The notes: a model not told the origin generated them from the letters alone. DNA of 64,000 nt from Oasisia sp. SBJ-2009 (GCA_964017155.1 OZ024862.1:35890390-35954389), one strand, 5' to 3'. Shown: positions 45,852 through 62,188, numbered from the stretch's first letter. Translations and numbers: made by a program.

Positions 45852-47659
45852 ACGAGTTTCGATGTGTTTGAACCTGCGTCACTCTCAGATGTAGAAAAAA
45901 TAGCACTCGCATCTGCCACAAAATCGTGTGAACTAGACCCACTGCCGACATCACTAGTGAAACACTACATCGACGCTCTTTCTCCTTTGTTGGCCCGGAT
46001 CATCAACGCCTCGCTATCATCAACCATATTTCCTGCACCAATGAAACACGCTGTCGTTGTACCAGCTTTGAAGAAGGGCGGATCTGACGCCAGCGTGCTA
46101 ACGAATTACCGGCCAATATCCAACATCACGTTTGTGGCGAAGATGACTGAACGTTTCGTTGCTTTTTTTTTTAGTTACAACACTTTATGGAGGAGATCCG
46201 AATCTACGGCATATATCAAAGTGCATATCGTGCGCATCATAGTGCGGAAACCGCACTCGTGCGCATACACAACGACATCGCCCAATCGATTGACAGTCGC
46301 CGGAGTGTGCTCCTCGTGCTACTCGATCTAAGTGCGGCCTTCGACACCATCAACCACAACACACTGCTGCGACGTTTGTCTGGATACAGACTATCTGGAG
46401 ACGTCCTCGCCTGGCTGACATCTTACCTGTGTAATCGAACATGTTTCGTACGCGTAAAGAGTGGCGTGTCGGAAGTAGATACCATAACCACAGGAGTGCC
46501 ACAATGGACTGTCCTTGGATCACTGCTATTCAATGCATACATCGCACCACTGACGACACATTTACAAAAGCACAACATTCGCCACCACCTATACGCAGAC
46601 GACACTCAACTCTACATCACTTTCGCACCAACCGACCACGCACAAGCCCCCGCGCGTATGGAAGCCTGCGTACAAGATGCGAAAGCATGGCTCTGTGACA
46701 ATGGACTTGTGGTGAATGACAATAAATCTTAAGCAATTGTCATCCGTTCGTCAAGTCTATGTACGCCTACATCGTTAACCTGCGTCAACATATGTGGCCA
46801 GCTCGTTGACACTTCCCCAGTTATACGGGACCTAGGATTTACCATTGACAGTAACCTAACCATGACGTCACAATTTGCCAGCGTTTGTCGTTCTGCCTAC
46901 TACCATCTTTCGCGAATTGCAAAAATACGAGACTCGGTTAGCACCACTGTATGTAAGAGTCTCATACACGGACTGGTGACATCGCGTATCGACTATGCTA
47001 TGGCAATGTGATACTATTCGGCATCAGCGATCGTCACCTGCACCGTCTGGAAATGGTCCAGCGGACTGCAGCTCGAATTGTTATGCAAATCCGGCGGGGT
47101 GACCGGCAGTCCATGACGACAATACTGCATCAGTTACACTGGCTGCCTGTCAGAAAGCGTATCGAATACAAGCTACTAGTACTCGTGCACAGGGCTTTAT
47201 ACGACGGCACGCCAGAGTATCTCGCGGCACTACTACTCCAGCACGCGCCTCGCCGATCGCTGCGCTCTGCAGGCGGGTTACTCCTCGAAGTGCCAAAAGT
47301 GAACTTAGAACGTTTCGGCCGGCGTGCATTTGCCTGTGCAGGACCCACTCTATGGAACAAACTCCCTAGGAATATGCGCGACAACGGCAATCTAGTACAA
47401 TTTAAGAAAGAATTAAAAACATTTATTTTCTCCACATAACCAGTTTTACACAACGAACATTATATTTAGCTTAACTATATTTATTTATTTATTTACCTAT
47501 TTACATGTATGTACACACCCGTGAACATTATATTTTAGCTTAACTATATTTATTAATTAATTTACCTATTTACATGTATGTACACACCCGTGAACGGCAT
47601 GATGATATACGTCCCGGATTTGATGGTGTCAAAAATAAAGTGTTATTATTATTATTATA

Positions 47660-47660
<1 letters not shown>
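45852..47660 (+). mobile_element. LINE family 1, 3' half with decayed reverse transcriptase
   Basis: Shows [79 protein letters not shown] and HLYADDTQLYI, i.e. RT fingers and palm of the Jockey/CR1-like group with YADD intact. Broken by a frameshift at a T-run (46161), a TAA at 46729-46731 and a TGA near 47009. The 3'UTR has two 69-bp units and a TTA tail. It is 5' truncated. Confidence 0.88.
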
Positions 47661-47857
<197 letters not shown>

Positions 47858-47869
47858 CAGAGAGTAAAT

Positions 47870-48557
47870 AATTCAAAGACGCGAGCGCCCGTGGTTGCAA
47901 ATGCCACGCAATGTTAATGGCGCATGAACGCATAAAATTATGAACAGCTCAAGCCTCAAGGCTCAAGCCGTAGCTGAAAAACATGAAAAACGCTCCAAAC
48001 TGTTCTGTGGGGGGTTTTCCTCGCGTCCTGCATTGACATGCATATATCATATCTATACAATATGAAAGCTAAGATGCCATAGATGTGGGTATCACTTAAT
48101 AAATTTTAGGTTACACGCTAATATATACTAGCATCGTTTATAAATAAACGCAACGGAAAGTTCACCTACCTTAACCATCCACAGCCGAATGCAATGTTAC
48201 AGATTTTTCCCGCCGATGATCATCTTCTGAAGGCATTCATTGGTCGATATCAATGTCAACAGTAAACAAAATTAGTATGCATAGCGAGAAACACGCCGTT
48301 TTCCGAGACCATGTGACCCAGCCAGTCGCTCGGCGGCAAAAAACCTGTGCCATTTCTGGAACGTGTTACGCAGACACTGAGCGATACTGCCATCTAGCGG
48401 ATGTTGACACACCTATTATATAATAGTTTAGAAAATTGCCTCAAGCGTCACATTTCTATACAATTGCAATTACCTACAATAAGGTTCTACATATGAAGTT
48501 AATCATATAATTATAACAAAAAGACAAAGAATGTTTTTCGGGTATGCATATAATATA

Positions 48558-48560
<3 letters not shown>
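47870..48560. other. No gene seen
   Basis: Unique-looking spacer between a microsatellite and a TA array; nothing recognised. Confidence 0.4.
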
Positions 48561-48638
<78 letters not shown>

Positions 48639-49090
48639 CGAATTTATTGTAACGCTTTGCAAAAGGTACACACCTACAAAGTAAAACAATGCAAACTAAA
48701 ATCATGCATAACGCTATTTGTTATAAAATAAACGGATACAATGTTGTCTTTTACTTTACACATAACGATCTCGTTTATTGCTATTTAGCATAACCATGAT
48801 TATTATGAATACACATCAATAAAATATAGTAGTTTGCACTATTTAAGTTTGGAAATGTTTCAATGTTTCCGTTGCCTAGTTCCATATTCTACACAATGAA
48901 GAAATTGACCATGTAGTTAATCTGTGATAATATTAATACCTGGCAAGTTTGGATGTTTTCAACAAGATCCGGTTGATGGCGCCACCATGTAATACTGGTT
49001 TTCGGCTTCCCAGACTCCGTGAGGTGGGAGCACCTTTAAGCCCCCCAACTCTGCCTGTAAAAAGGAACGGTGTGCATTTGTTAACCGACA
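48561..49090. repeat. TA array and third copy of duplicated segment
   Basis: TA 48561-48634. 48640-48995 matches 12670-13060 (direct) and 21590-21990 (inverted). 49008-49090 is the ggtggcagc repeat. Confidence 0.65.
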
Positions 49091-50775
49091 GGGGCAGGGG
49101 CAGGGGCAGGGGCAGGGGCAGGGGCAGGGGCAGGGGCAGGGGCAGGGGCAGGGGCAGGGGCAGGGGCAGGGGCAGGGGCAGGGGCAGGGGCAGGGGCAGG
49201 GGCAGGGGCAGGGGCAGGGGCAGGGGCAGGGGCAGGGGCAGGGGCAGGGGCAGGGGCAGGGGCAGGGGCAGGGGCAGGGGCAGGGGCAGGGGCAGGGGCA
49301 GGGGCAGGGGCAGGGGCAGGGGCAGGGGCAGGGGCAGGGGCAGGGGCAGGGGCAGGGGCAGGGGCAGGGGCAGGGGCAGGGGCAGGGGCAGGGGCAGGGG
49401 CAGGGGCAGGGGCAGGGGCAGGGGCAGGGGCAGGGGCAGGGGCAGGGGCAGGGGCAGGGGCAGGGGCAGGGGCAGGGGCAGGGGCAGGGGCAGGGGCAGG
49501 GGCAGGGGCAGGGGCAGGGGCAGGGGCAGGGGCAGGGGCAGGGGCAGGGGCAGGGGCAGGGGCAGGGGCAGGGGCAGGGGCAGGGGCAGGGGCAGGGGCA
49601 GGGGCAGGGGCAGGGGCAGGGGCAGGGGCAGGGGCAGGGGCAGGGGCAGGGGCAGGGGCAGGGGCAGGGGCAGGGGCAGGGGCAGGGGCAGGGGCAGGGG
49701 CAGGGGCAGGGGCAGGGGCAGGGGCAGGGGCAGGGGCAGGGGCAGGGGCAGGGGCAGGGGCAGGGGCAGGGGCAGGGGCAGGGGCAGGGGCAGGGGCAGG
49801 GGCAGGGGCAGGGGCAGGGGCAGGGGCAGGGGCAGGGGCAGGGGCAGGGGCAGGGGCAGGGGCAGGGGCAGGGGCAGGGGCAGGGGCAGGGGCAGGGGCA
49901 GGGGCAGGGGCAGGGGCAGGGGCAGGGGCAGGGGCAGGGGCAGGGGCAGGGGCAGGGGCAGGGGCAGGGGCAGGGGCAGGGGCAGGGGCAGGGGCAGGGG
50001 CAGGGGCAGGGGCAGGGGCAGGGGCAGGGGCAGGGGCAGGGGCAGGGGCAGGGGCAGGGGCAGGGGCAGGGGCAGGGGCAGGGGCAGGGGCAGGGGCAGG
50101 GGCAGGGGCAGGGGCAGGGGCAGGGGCAGGGGCAGGGGCAGGGGCAGGGGCAGGGGCAGGGGCAGGGGCAGGGGCAGGGGCAGGGGCAGGGGCAGGGGCA
50201 GGGGCAGGGGCAGGGGCAGGGGCAGGGGCAGGGGCAGGGGCAGGGGCAGGGGCAGGGGCAGGGGCAGGGGCAGGGGCAGGGGCAGGGGCAGGGGCAGGGG
50301 CAGGGGCAGGGGCAGGGGCAGGGGCAGGGGCAGGGGCAGGGGCAGGGGCAGGGGCAGGGGCAGGGGCAGGGGCAGGGGCAGGGGCAGGGGCAGGGGCAGG
50401 GGCAGGGGCAGGGGCAGGGGCAGGGGCAGGGGCAGGGGCAGGGGCAGGGGCAGGGGCAGGGGCAGGGGCAGGGGCAGGGGCAGGGGCAGGGGCAGGGGCA
50501 GGGGCAGGGGCAGGGGCAGGGGCAGGGGCAGGGGCAGGGGCAGGGGCAGGGGCAGGGGCAGGGGCAGGGGCAGGGGCAGGGGCAGGGGCAGGGGCAGGGG
50601 CAGGGGCAGGGGCAGGGGCAGGGGCAGGGGCAGGGGCAGGGGCAGGGGCAGGGGCAGGGGCAGGGGCAGGGGCAGGGGCAGGGGCAGGGGCAGGGGCAGG
50701 GGCAGGGGCAGGGGCAGGGGCAGGGGCAGGGGCAGGGGCAGGGGCAGGGGCAGGGGCAGGGGCAGGGGCAGGGCA
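49091..50775. repeat. GGGGCA hexanucleotide array, about 280 units
   Basis: Essentially pure over 1.68 kb. GGGG runs every 6 bp on the plus strand satisfy the G-quadruplex pattern throughout. Gly-Arg, Gly-Ala or Gly-Gln frames on plus and Pro-Ala or Cys-Pro frames on minus are by-products of a stop-free unit. Confidence 0.97.
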
Positions 50776-51060
50776 AATTTCAGTCTCCATGTTGGGACCT
50801 ACCTGCGTTGTTCAAATAGTACGCCGTTTGTATTGCGCATCGCAAAGTCACCTTTCCCGCAGCAGCAAATTAGCTATGATAACGATCATAATAAAATGAA
50901 CAACAAGACAAAGCCGAATACACCGAGGAGACCTGTCCTGTCGAGGATCCACTCTAACGTACGCCTCTTACATATCAGTGTGGTCGTCATGTAGGACTAC
51001 TTGTGTCATCACTGATTATTCACGCATCCGCAGCTGCACATATCGCAAAACTTCCTAGTA
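50776..51060. repeat. Segment inverted relative to 20671-20950
   Basis: Shared ttgggacctacctgcgttgt and its inverse at about 20930. It ends at the GT array. Confidence 0.75.
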
Positions 51061-51061
51061 G

Positions 51062-51935
<874 letters not shown>

Positions 51936-52737
51936 TATCGGATCACTGTGTATGCGTACTTGTTAACAGTTACCGCTATATATATTATATCTCATTTTGA
52001 TTTGCTACACGTGTATAAAAAGCTGTGACATGATTTCTTTATAGTCCTGAAACCGTGAACTTTGCCTTCACGATTAACAGACATGCCACATGATACGGAT
52101 GTTACAACCGATAATGTAATAATCGCCCGTTAATGTAATAACTACCCGATAATGTAATAAAATCAACCGATAATGTAATAACCGCCCGTTAATGTAATAA
52201 AATCAACTGATAATGTAATAAACTTGCTACCCGATAATGTAATAATTTTCGCCCGTTAATAAACTCCTCTTGCCTGATAATGTAATAACTTTCGCCCGTT
52301 AATGTAATAACGTACATATTTCACGTAGGACTTAGTCGTTTTCGTGGATTTTATGTTGATTTCTTGCACTTAGTCCATTTTTCTATCGCATATTTCGCAA
52401 TACTGCCATGTTTACTAATGAGTAGTAGTAATCTTTTTAGATTAAATTCAATATGTTGATTCCAGACCTGAAATTAGATTCGTCGCAGCAGGTCAGATTG
52501 TTGGATTATACATTTTCGCACCACGTTATACATTCTCGCAACATTTACGAATGACGGTTTCCCTTTCCATGCTATAATGTTAGGGTATCTAATGCCGCAG
52601 GCTTGGTGTTTGCCTGTTCAATGCTATTTTGAAAGCCAGATTAAGAAATGGTTGATTAAAGAATGTTTTATTATGTAATTTGTTGACACTTTCGTGTCTA
52701 TAAATTCTCGTATGATGTAGTCTCGATCCAATTATAT

Positions 52738-52738
<1 letters not shown>

Positions 52739-52820
<82 letters not shown>

Positions 52821-52832
52821 CACACACACATT

Positions 52833-52918
<86 letters not shown>
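52739..52918. repeat. TA array inside element Y
   Basis: TA runs on both sides of tatgtatatacacacacaca. Confidence 0.95.
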
Positions 52919-52922
<4 letters not shown>

Positions 52923-53576
52923 TTACCAAAAGACACCGCCTCTCTGCCTGTGGACCCACACCTATACTAAATTTGCATGTATCGCCTGATATTGTGCATG
53001 TGATATAATGGGTCCATGTGGATGGTTCGTAGAGTTATACGTTTTTATATAAGACTACAATGAACAAGCTAACAGCCCCACAAATAACGATGGAAAGAAG
53101 TATGTCAAACATAGCATACCGGGATAGAAAGGAAACATATTGGTAAGACACCTCTGGTCAGTCTCAATTAGTAATAGTAATCTGAGGAACAATTGAGAGG
53201 TAAACCGGCGAAACCATGGAATACCGAACTAGTCGGCAAAGGATTGCGCAAACAAATGTAAAATGTAACCGAGTATTGCAAAATATATTTGTTTGCATTG
53301 TGGATGGACTGCAGAGTTATTTAATGTAATTCTGTCTGCCTGTGCCATATCACTCACTTTGATTTCGTCACAGTTATTCTTGGCACAGTTTGGTTAAATT
53401 AGGTTTCGCGCTATGTAAATGAGGGGATATCTATCTAGGATACTTTGTGCATAGCATAAATGAACCGATCCCGAACAGATTAATGGGATTGTAATTTTCA
53501 AACGGTGTTATTGCGGAAGACTGCTTTTTGTCCCCAAACACGGCTGGGTAATTCGGCTATTGTATGTAAATATCTA

Positions 53577-53670
<94 letters not shown>

Positions 53671-53674
53671 CATA

Positions 53675-53748
<74 letters not shown>

Positions 53749-53760
53749 TATATGTTTATA
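53577..53760. repeat. TA array inside element Y
   Basis: TA with one tacatacatatattta interruption. Confidence 0.95.
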
Positions 53761-53849
53761 TATGTAAACAACACATATAGTATGTCATAATCTTTATATT
53801 ATGAAGTACTATGTATTTGATATATTATTGGCACTATCAATAATACCGT

Positions 53850-54345
53850 TACCTACGATATTACTGGAGGAGTAAATGTTACTGGCTGTTTTAGAAACCA
53901 AGTATTTAGTTTTGTCTAAGTTAACAGACACAGTGTTAAATTTTAGTCATTCATTACCTATTCCTAGTTCTGTATTTACCGCACCGTCTACGTTTCGATA
54001 TTGTTCATTACGTTGCAAATGAATCAAGAGTACCTAACCGTACATAAAATAATTTGTTCACTGGCCTTGGCAAAGTCAATAATGTATATAATAAACAACA
54101 GTGGGCCTAACATCGAGCCTTGAGATACGCCGATTGAACTATCATGTATTTCAGATTTTTCGTTCTCTACTTCAACATACCTCTTTTTGTTAGTTAAATA
54201 ATTTCTAATTAAACTTAATACTGCTCCACTAACGCCATACTATGTTGTCTAGTAATATCCTATAACCCAAAGTAGCAAAGACTTTTGAAAAGTCCAGCTA
54301 ATATTTGTGGGAATTCCATGTCTATCAATGTGTTATTACTATCAC
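53850..54345 (-). mobile_element. LINE family 3 relic inside element Y
   Basis: Minus strand, in broken frames: LDFSKVFATLGYRILLDN, YGVSGAVLSLIRNYLTNKK, then VSQGSMLGPLLFIIYI-DF and further down LSVNLDKTKYLV-type remnants. These are RT domains 3-7 of a Jockey-like LINE, too broken to give a long ORF. Confidence 0.65.
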
Positions 54346-56530
54346 ATCAAGGAATTGAAGGCCAGCGAATTCAATTCTATTCGGGATGCTAGATTTTACA
54401 TCCTAGACGCATGGAAACGTACACATAATAGCGTTTATTATGGTCTAGTTACCACTTTTTTAAGTGATGTATAATATGTATCCAAAAATGCACAGTAACG
54501 TATATGCAATTCTAGCCAATATTGTGTTTATGTACCGCATCATATTTAGATTATAAATTTATTTGGGAATAACCCATCTCTAAATAGTGTTACTAATTGT
54601 ATAGAGTTTGTGTATGCACAGCATCTAGATACTGTGCACACATATTTTGATATGGTATTTATAAATTCACCAATATATATATATATTCGTTGTGTCCAAC
54701 GGGACGTGTGCGTTTCAGTAACATATTGCCTTTAACCTGGTTGTTTATTTCCGAATCAGTTCGTTTGATATTTTTGTGTCGAAGCAAGCGATAGCATAGA
54801 ACGGTGAAAGATTTGATAGACATAATTTTTGAGTTCATGTTGCATCGTTCAGGGGATATACATCATGTAATATTTGAGAGGGTTTCCTTTTAGCGTCATA
54901 TTATTCAAATTAGACAACTGTCCTACGGCCAATCAATTTGCTTGCTATGTTCACAATGCGTGCGAACTTTATTTGTATTGGTCATATTGCCGTGCCATGT
55001 AAATAAGTATTTAAATATCGAAATGTTTTCTATCAAATCTCAGTAGATAAGATAAATGAAATTGCTGACTGACGTATGTCAAAGCTTTGATCTAATAAAG
55101 ACAGCGGATAGTTGTCATACTTTTTCGAATTTTCCCTATTTTATTCTTTATAATAAATGCTACCTTGAGCATTATTGTTATTAAGATTAGTTGCAATCTA
55201 TAATTCATGTACGAATATTAATATCGATGTACCCTTATTAAAAATAGTATATTTTTTATTCAAAAAGGTTCTCTTTTGTGAGTCTACCCGCCACCCTGTT
55301 TGGTTGTCTCACACAATGTGGGTGTGTTTGTCACAAAATGTTATAAGCTAAGCTAAATTTTTATTAAGTAGCTAAACGCTATATAAAAAAGTGTCACGTT
55401 AAGCGTAATTAATCAATTTTACTCACACGCTACGTCAATAAAATGTTTGTTGGAATCGTAGACCATTTCAGGAAGACATATTTGGACATAAATAGGATAG
55501 GTACTCATTGTATGAATCTAACCAAAACGGTTTATAAAATACTGATCATAACGTAAGTATTCTATATTACAATTTAGTCAAGCACAACTAAAATTATAAT
55601 AACGTATATATACTTTACTTTACATACACAAAACGAAAGATGTCGCAAGCGCTTCAATATTCAGTTGCGGAATCAAAAATTACAAATGGGGATTCATATT
55701 TACTAAACGATCATTGCAGTGTTCTCGCTTTCTAGGAGATGCACTACTTGCTTTGTGACAACCAATCCGTGTGATAACCAACCCCGGTTTCACTTATACA
55801 GGTACTTGGAGCTAACGAGTATTCCGACTTATCTGACAAGTTAGAAATCAGTTAGCCATACTAAGAAAGTGATATTTCGTTCGTATAAATCGAGAACAAA
55901 ACTAGAGAAATAACTCTTCCTTGCAAAGCTCCGGAATGATTCCGTCCGATAGCACGGGTCTTTTCACAGACAGGCGATAAGTCCTACATAGACAATCACA
56001 TAGAAACTGCCTATTCCATAGAAGATTTACATCAACATTCAATATGAACGACAAATTTGCAAGACGCGTTGCGCCATTTTACTCACCTTCGAATGGAAAT
56101 TGTTCTTCTCTTTGTTTATTTCGTGTAACTTGGTCTCTTTCCTACATCGCTGACGTGAAGATATTTTAGGCATGGAGTAGCTCGCCAATACTGGTATTGC
56201 CCGCCAACATCTTTATATACTCATGTTTTCCCGTCTCCCAAGACCACGACCACGTGTTCCCGTTGCCGCGGTCTTTTTTGGTGTCTTTCCATTATCACGT
56301 CTACGTGCCGAAAGCGTTCCCACATTTTTCTGCGTACTCTACGTCCACTCTTTATTGTAGACTACTCATATTCGGCATTGTTAAGATAGATCGGACGTTG
56401 GGGTAGACTACCATAAAGCGCGAACTTGTGGGTACAAGGGTATTACTCGGACGCCATAGTAGGCTACTCATCGCAAAATGGGAATTCTTCTCCTCACTGC
56501 TAGTTTCTCTTTTCATATACCAAGACATAA
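54346..56530. other. Element Y interior, nothing recognised
   Basis: AT-rich; only short frames (for example 56197-56406) with no family resemblance. Confidence 0.4.
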
Positions 56531-56534
56531 ACTT

Positions 56535-57064
<530 letters not shown>

Positions 57065-57727
57065 GATGAAAAATAGACGAAATAGGCCAAATTGATCGAG
57101 AATACATCTTACGAGAATATGTGGACACGAAAGTATCAACAAACTACGTAATAAAACCTTAATAAAACATTCTTTAATCAACCATTTCTTAATCTGGCTT
57201 TCAAACTAACATCGAACCGGCGAACACCAAGCCTGTGGCATTAGATACCCTAACATTACAACAAACCTTCATTCGTAAATGGTGCGAGAATGTATAACGT
57301 GGTGACTCAAAAACTCAAAATCCTGACCTGACAAATCTAACTTCAGGTTTGGAATCAACATATTGGATTTAATCTAAAAAGATTACTACTATCCATTAGT
57401 AAACATGGCAGTATTGCGAAATAGGCGACAGAAAAAATGGACTAAGTGAAAGAAATCAACATGAAATCCACGAAAACGACTAAGTCCTACGTGAAATATG
57501 TACGTTATTACATTAACGGGCGAAAGTTATTACATTATCAGGCAAGAGGAGTTTATTACATTAACGGGCGAAAATTATTACATTATCGGGTAGCAAGTTT
57601 ATTACATTATCAGTTGATTTTATTACATTAACGGGCGGTTATTACATTATCGGTTGATTTTATTACATTATCGGGTAGTTATTACATTAACGGGCGATTA
57701 TTACATTATCGGTTGTAACATACGGAT

Positions 57728-58749
57728 TACCCGTATCCGATACGGATTTTGGCGGATTTTTAAGTGATACGGCCGTACTCCATTTTGATACGGATTTTAG
57801 CTAAATTAATGGAGACATTATTTTTTAACCACATAATGTCTTTGTATGCGTCATAACACTACAGTACAATGGAATAATCGTTTACTGTTAGTGACTAAGT
57901 AAATCGATTCGAAACGAACGAACTAAACCACAGATTAGTTTATTGTAGCGCGTAATAGAACGCGCACTGGTAAATTTAATTTTGTTGTTCTGAAAAATGC
58001 AGCACGTGGCTCAACGGGTGTGAACGGGGCGCGTGGCAGGCGCGTGACGATTATGAAGAGCAGTACAGGAAATGGAGCTCGACGCCGCGAAAACGCCTGT
58101 ATTTCTGATTTCAAGATGTTGACGCTTGCCAGTGAAACTTCGATATACGCGCGAACTGCTGAGATAAATTTTCATTATTTGATGACACGTACTGTCTGTT
58201 TTGCGGTACGCAATTTAAACGTGCTGGAGTTAACTAAAACGTCGGTAATTTTCCAGTTAACTGGCCTAAATTATTAAGGCCTTTTCAAAACTGTTTACCA
58301 CGTTTTTTCGAGGTGTAGGTATGTGTTTGGAATGTCATTCTGCATCACACCCACTAAAACAAAGTCGGATATCATTTTTTTTAATTGTGTTTTATATAAA
58401 TGTAATGTCGTCGAGTCGCCATAAATAAACCGATAGCGCTCCCCAGACGTATCACGACCGCAAAGCCAAAGCCAGGCGATGTCTTGCGATTTGCGAATAT
58501 GTCCCCAAAACTATAAGGCTATATCATTAACTATTTATTCTATATAATGCAGATATATTTGTTTTAAGCATAATTTTTCTAAATATGGCTAACTATTGTT
58601 TTGACTTCGCAATGCACATGCTAGACATCGCCTTTGACAAAGCCGGGGTTTGAGGCCCAGATGTAACTGGGCTGCGCTAACTGCTCGCGCCTTGTGACAT
58701 CGGCTTATTTACGTCGACTCGACGGCATTAAATTTATATAAAATACAAT

Positions 58750-58835
<86 letters not shown>

Positions 58836-59008
58836 GACTTCTTTTAGCGGGAATGGTGCATAATGACACATACACATACGTTTTGAAATGGCCTTAATAA
58901 CTAAGGCCAGTTAACTGGAAGATCTGATTAGTGATACGGATTGATACGGATTCTTACATAATTTTAGGTCAAAAATACGGATTGCCGTCCCAAAAATGTG
59001 GCATGTAT
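57728..59008. mobile_element. DNA transposon X, copy 2 (right part), interrupted by element Y
   Basis: Continues the left piece 52076-52100. Matches 36217-36890, with an extra 58310-58870 stretch that includes a TA array (58753-58835). Ends aaatgtggcatgtatg. Flanking gattaac on both sides (about 52067-52074 and 59010-59016) is the target duplication. Confidence 0.65.
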
Positions 59009-60000
59009 GGATTAACGAACTTAGCACAAAACTCCCCTTGTTAACATCTGCGATTTCCGTTTCAAAGCAAAAAGACTGAAAATGTACTTGCTGCTTTAAA
59101 TCAGTCATATTTACCTGTGGGAGATACAAGACGCGGCGGTGGAACTAGAATGTACAGACATTTGCAGGAGGGTCTTGAACGCTCGCACGCACGTACACAC
59201 TCACACACCGACGCTTTTTAAGTCTTTTGTTGTTAATTTATCGATCTGTCAAGTGATATCTGGCCGAACAAAGTGTTTGTTTCTTATGACTAAAGCATAA
59301 GATCACGTTAATCACCCGAATGCGAGCTTTCAAATTGTAAACGTAGACAGAGGAGTGTAGTGCAGTACTTGTTTGTTTGCCTTGTGACTGGACTGGCGGT
59401 TATGTAATGTAATGTTTTTGTACCTAGCTTGTGTCATTATCAAGCTCACTTTCATCGCAATTATCACAGTTAACCTTTTAATATTTGGTTAAATTGAACG
59501 AACGCGTGTTTACCCACGATTTTTTGCGTAAAGCCTGAGTGAACCAATGTTATCAAAATTGTCGGAAAAGCAAGTTTGATGAAGGCCATGCACATATTAT
59601 TTGTTGTTAGTTAAGCAAACCGCAACCTAGCATCTCATTTAAATAACGATTCATCACGTGATGTACTGACATTCCTGTGTTGACATTTGGCCCCAAAACG
59701 TTAGAAGTTGCTCATGCGAAAACTGCATACCTGGAAGTTTGTTAAAGAAACCCTCACGCACGTCTGTTGGTGTCATTCACACACATTACTTACGTTGCAT
59801 GACTGACATCGGAGGTCGCTCGAACAATTGTGATTGCAACACCGGGGAAAAGCGACGTAATGTATGGAGTCATTAACTCGTCACTTTGCAAAGCGATCAC
59901 GTCTTCCCTCGATATGTTATTTAACCGTCAGGTTACACTTATAAGATTGTCTTGTCAAACCAGAAGCAGTGACTCACGTTAGATTGCAAAATTCATGAAT
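59009..60000. repeat. Inverted duplicate of 44170-45120
   Basis: See 44041-45240. Includes the inverted, broken counterpart of the candidate exon at 44196-44360. Confidence 0.7.
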
Positions 60001-60700
<700 letters not shown>

Positions 60701-61070
60701 GCGCAATTTATCTCATGGTTTCTTTCAAAGCAAATAATTTATTTTCACAGAAAAGTAATTACTTTATAATGAACATTATAGTGATTGTTCACGAGATGAT
60801 TCTATGACGAGATTAATCGATTACCTTAGCAGAAGTAGACTACCATTATTAGGTTTACGTTAATGTAAAGACTCCATATGTTGTGAATTGTAACGACAAT
60901 GTATAAAACCTTCTTATAGCGAGTAGCGGGCATCAGACACAGGAAACGATGGATTGATTGTGCGCAATTAACATTTCTACTTACTATGTATGTTGCACAG
61001 ACAGTGTACCATAATCGTTTCACGATCTCTGGTGTAGCGAAAGTGTGTGAAAAAACGTTACTGCACTAAC

Positions 61071-61244
61071 CATTTGTTCCATGCCAGTGGCGCCTTGGCG
61101 TCGTCGCAGCTCGTTGTGCTTCGCGACAATCTCCGTCTGTTCCGCGGGTGTCATCGCCTCTGAGACACCCAACAACGCGGCGACGGCAACGATGGCCACT
61201 TGGTTCCACCAGCGCATCTTCTCCATGTTCGCTGATGTCCTCAT
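61071..61244 (-). CDS. Copy C: orphan first exon (signal peptide + CAP N-terminus)
   Basis: 174 nt, same start, length, phase 0 and donor (ATG|GTTAGT) as gene A exon 1. The signal-peptide region is identical; the mature part reads TPAEQTEIVAKHNELRR and ends GMEQM. I found no exon 2-like sequence between it and 42665. It could be an alternative first exon of gene A (it would splice in frame to 36165), or a remnant of a duplicated gene. Confidence 0.65.
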
Positions 61245-62187
61245 CCGGTGATTCTCGAAGACGTCGATCTGTAGTCGCGAAAACAGATCTAGAAGTTGTT
61301 CAGATTAACAGTGCTTCGCATCCACCAGAAATACTGTCTTAGTCGGCGCGGTATATCGATTTATATCAAGTGAACACGCGTGGCTGCCTTTGAAGGCGGT
61401 CCTACTGCCGTGCTGGAGTGATAGGTGACGTTCGCCTCAATTTACATAAACTTGGTGATATATCTTCCTATTGTCTGTAATGGATTTATGAAAACAGACA
61501 TTGGAAAACAGTGAATAGCAGCGGAATCAAATGAATATTTATGTATGCATTGGCTACTTGTTTTAAGTGCATTACCACTTTCTTGTGAAAGTAGTTAATG
61601 TTTTCTTTAAATACATCAGTAACGATTCTTTAACATGATGGCGTCATAACAAATCGTATCCAGCAGATATGACTGCCGTGGTACAAACAAATACTCCTAA
61701 CAAGCATTTGATGAAATTCTGACAATTCAATACGTTTGACGATTTAAACAAATACAAAAACATTTATTTCAACTTTCATAAAAATGTTCCATGTATACGT
61801 AACGAATAATGTTCATGCAAAAAATTAAATGAATATGCTTGAAGCTAAATACTTTATGATATGACCTGCCCATTATCTAAAATACAAAATACATTTCTTC
61901 AGTAAGAATATTTTAGCGATATTATTATACATAACAATATATATTCAAATAGTTTCGTTACCACACATTAATGATACCAACACTAAATCAGCAAAAAAAC
62001 ATTACTCAAACTACATGTCTGTATTGTTCTAACGTAATATTTTCAATTGAGTATAAACTATGTTCAAAGAAAAGTTAATTGTATTATGCAAATTAGTTTA
62101 CATGAACAGTACATACAACCTTAAAATGCAGTTGTAATTATACAGCAACTAAGTTCTGCTTAGCTTTTTTCACAATTGATAAATATA
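61245..62187. repeat. Upstream region of copy C, direct duplicate of 42666-43690
   Basis: Homology stops where the LINE tail array begins (62188). Confidence 0.65.
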
Positions 62188-62188
62188 G

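Noticed and set aside
48949..50994. Gly-Arg, Pro-Ala and Cys-Pro frames up to 681 codons
   Set aside because: Explained wholly by the GGGGCA array. Kept only as a finding about the repeat itself.
58640..58700. tRNA-like B box (ggggtttgaggccc)
   Set aside because: No matching A box at a sensible distance on either strand.
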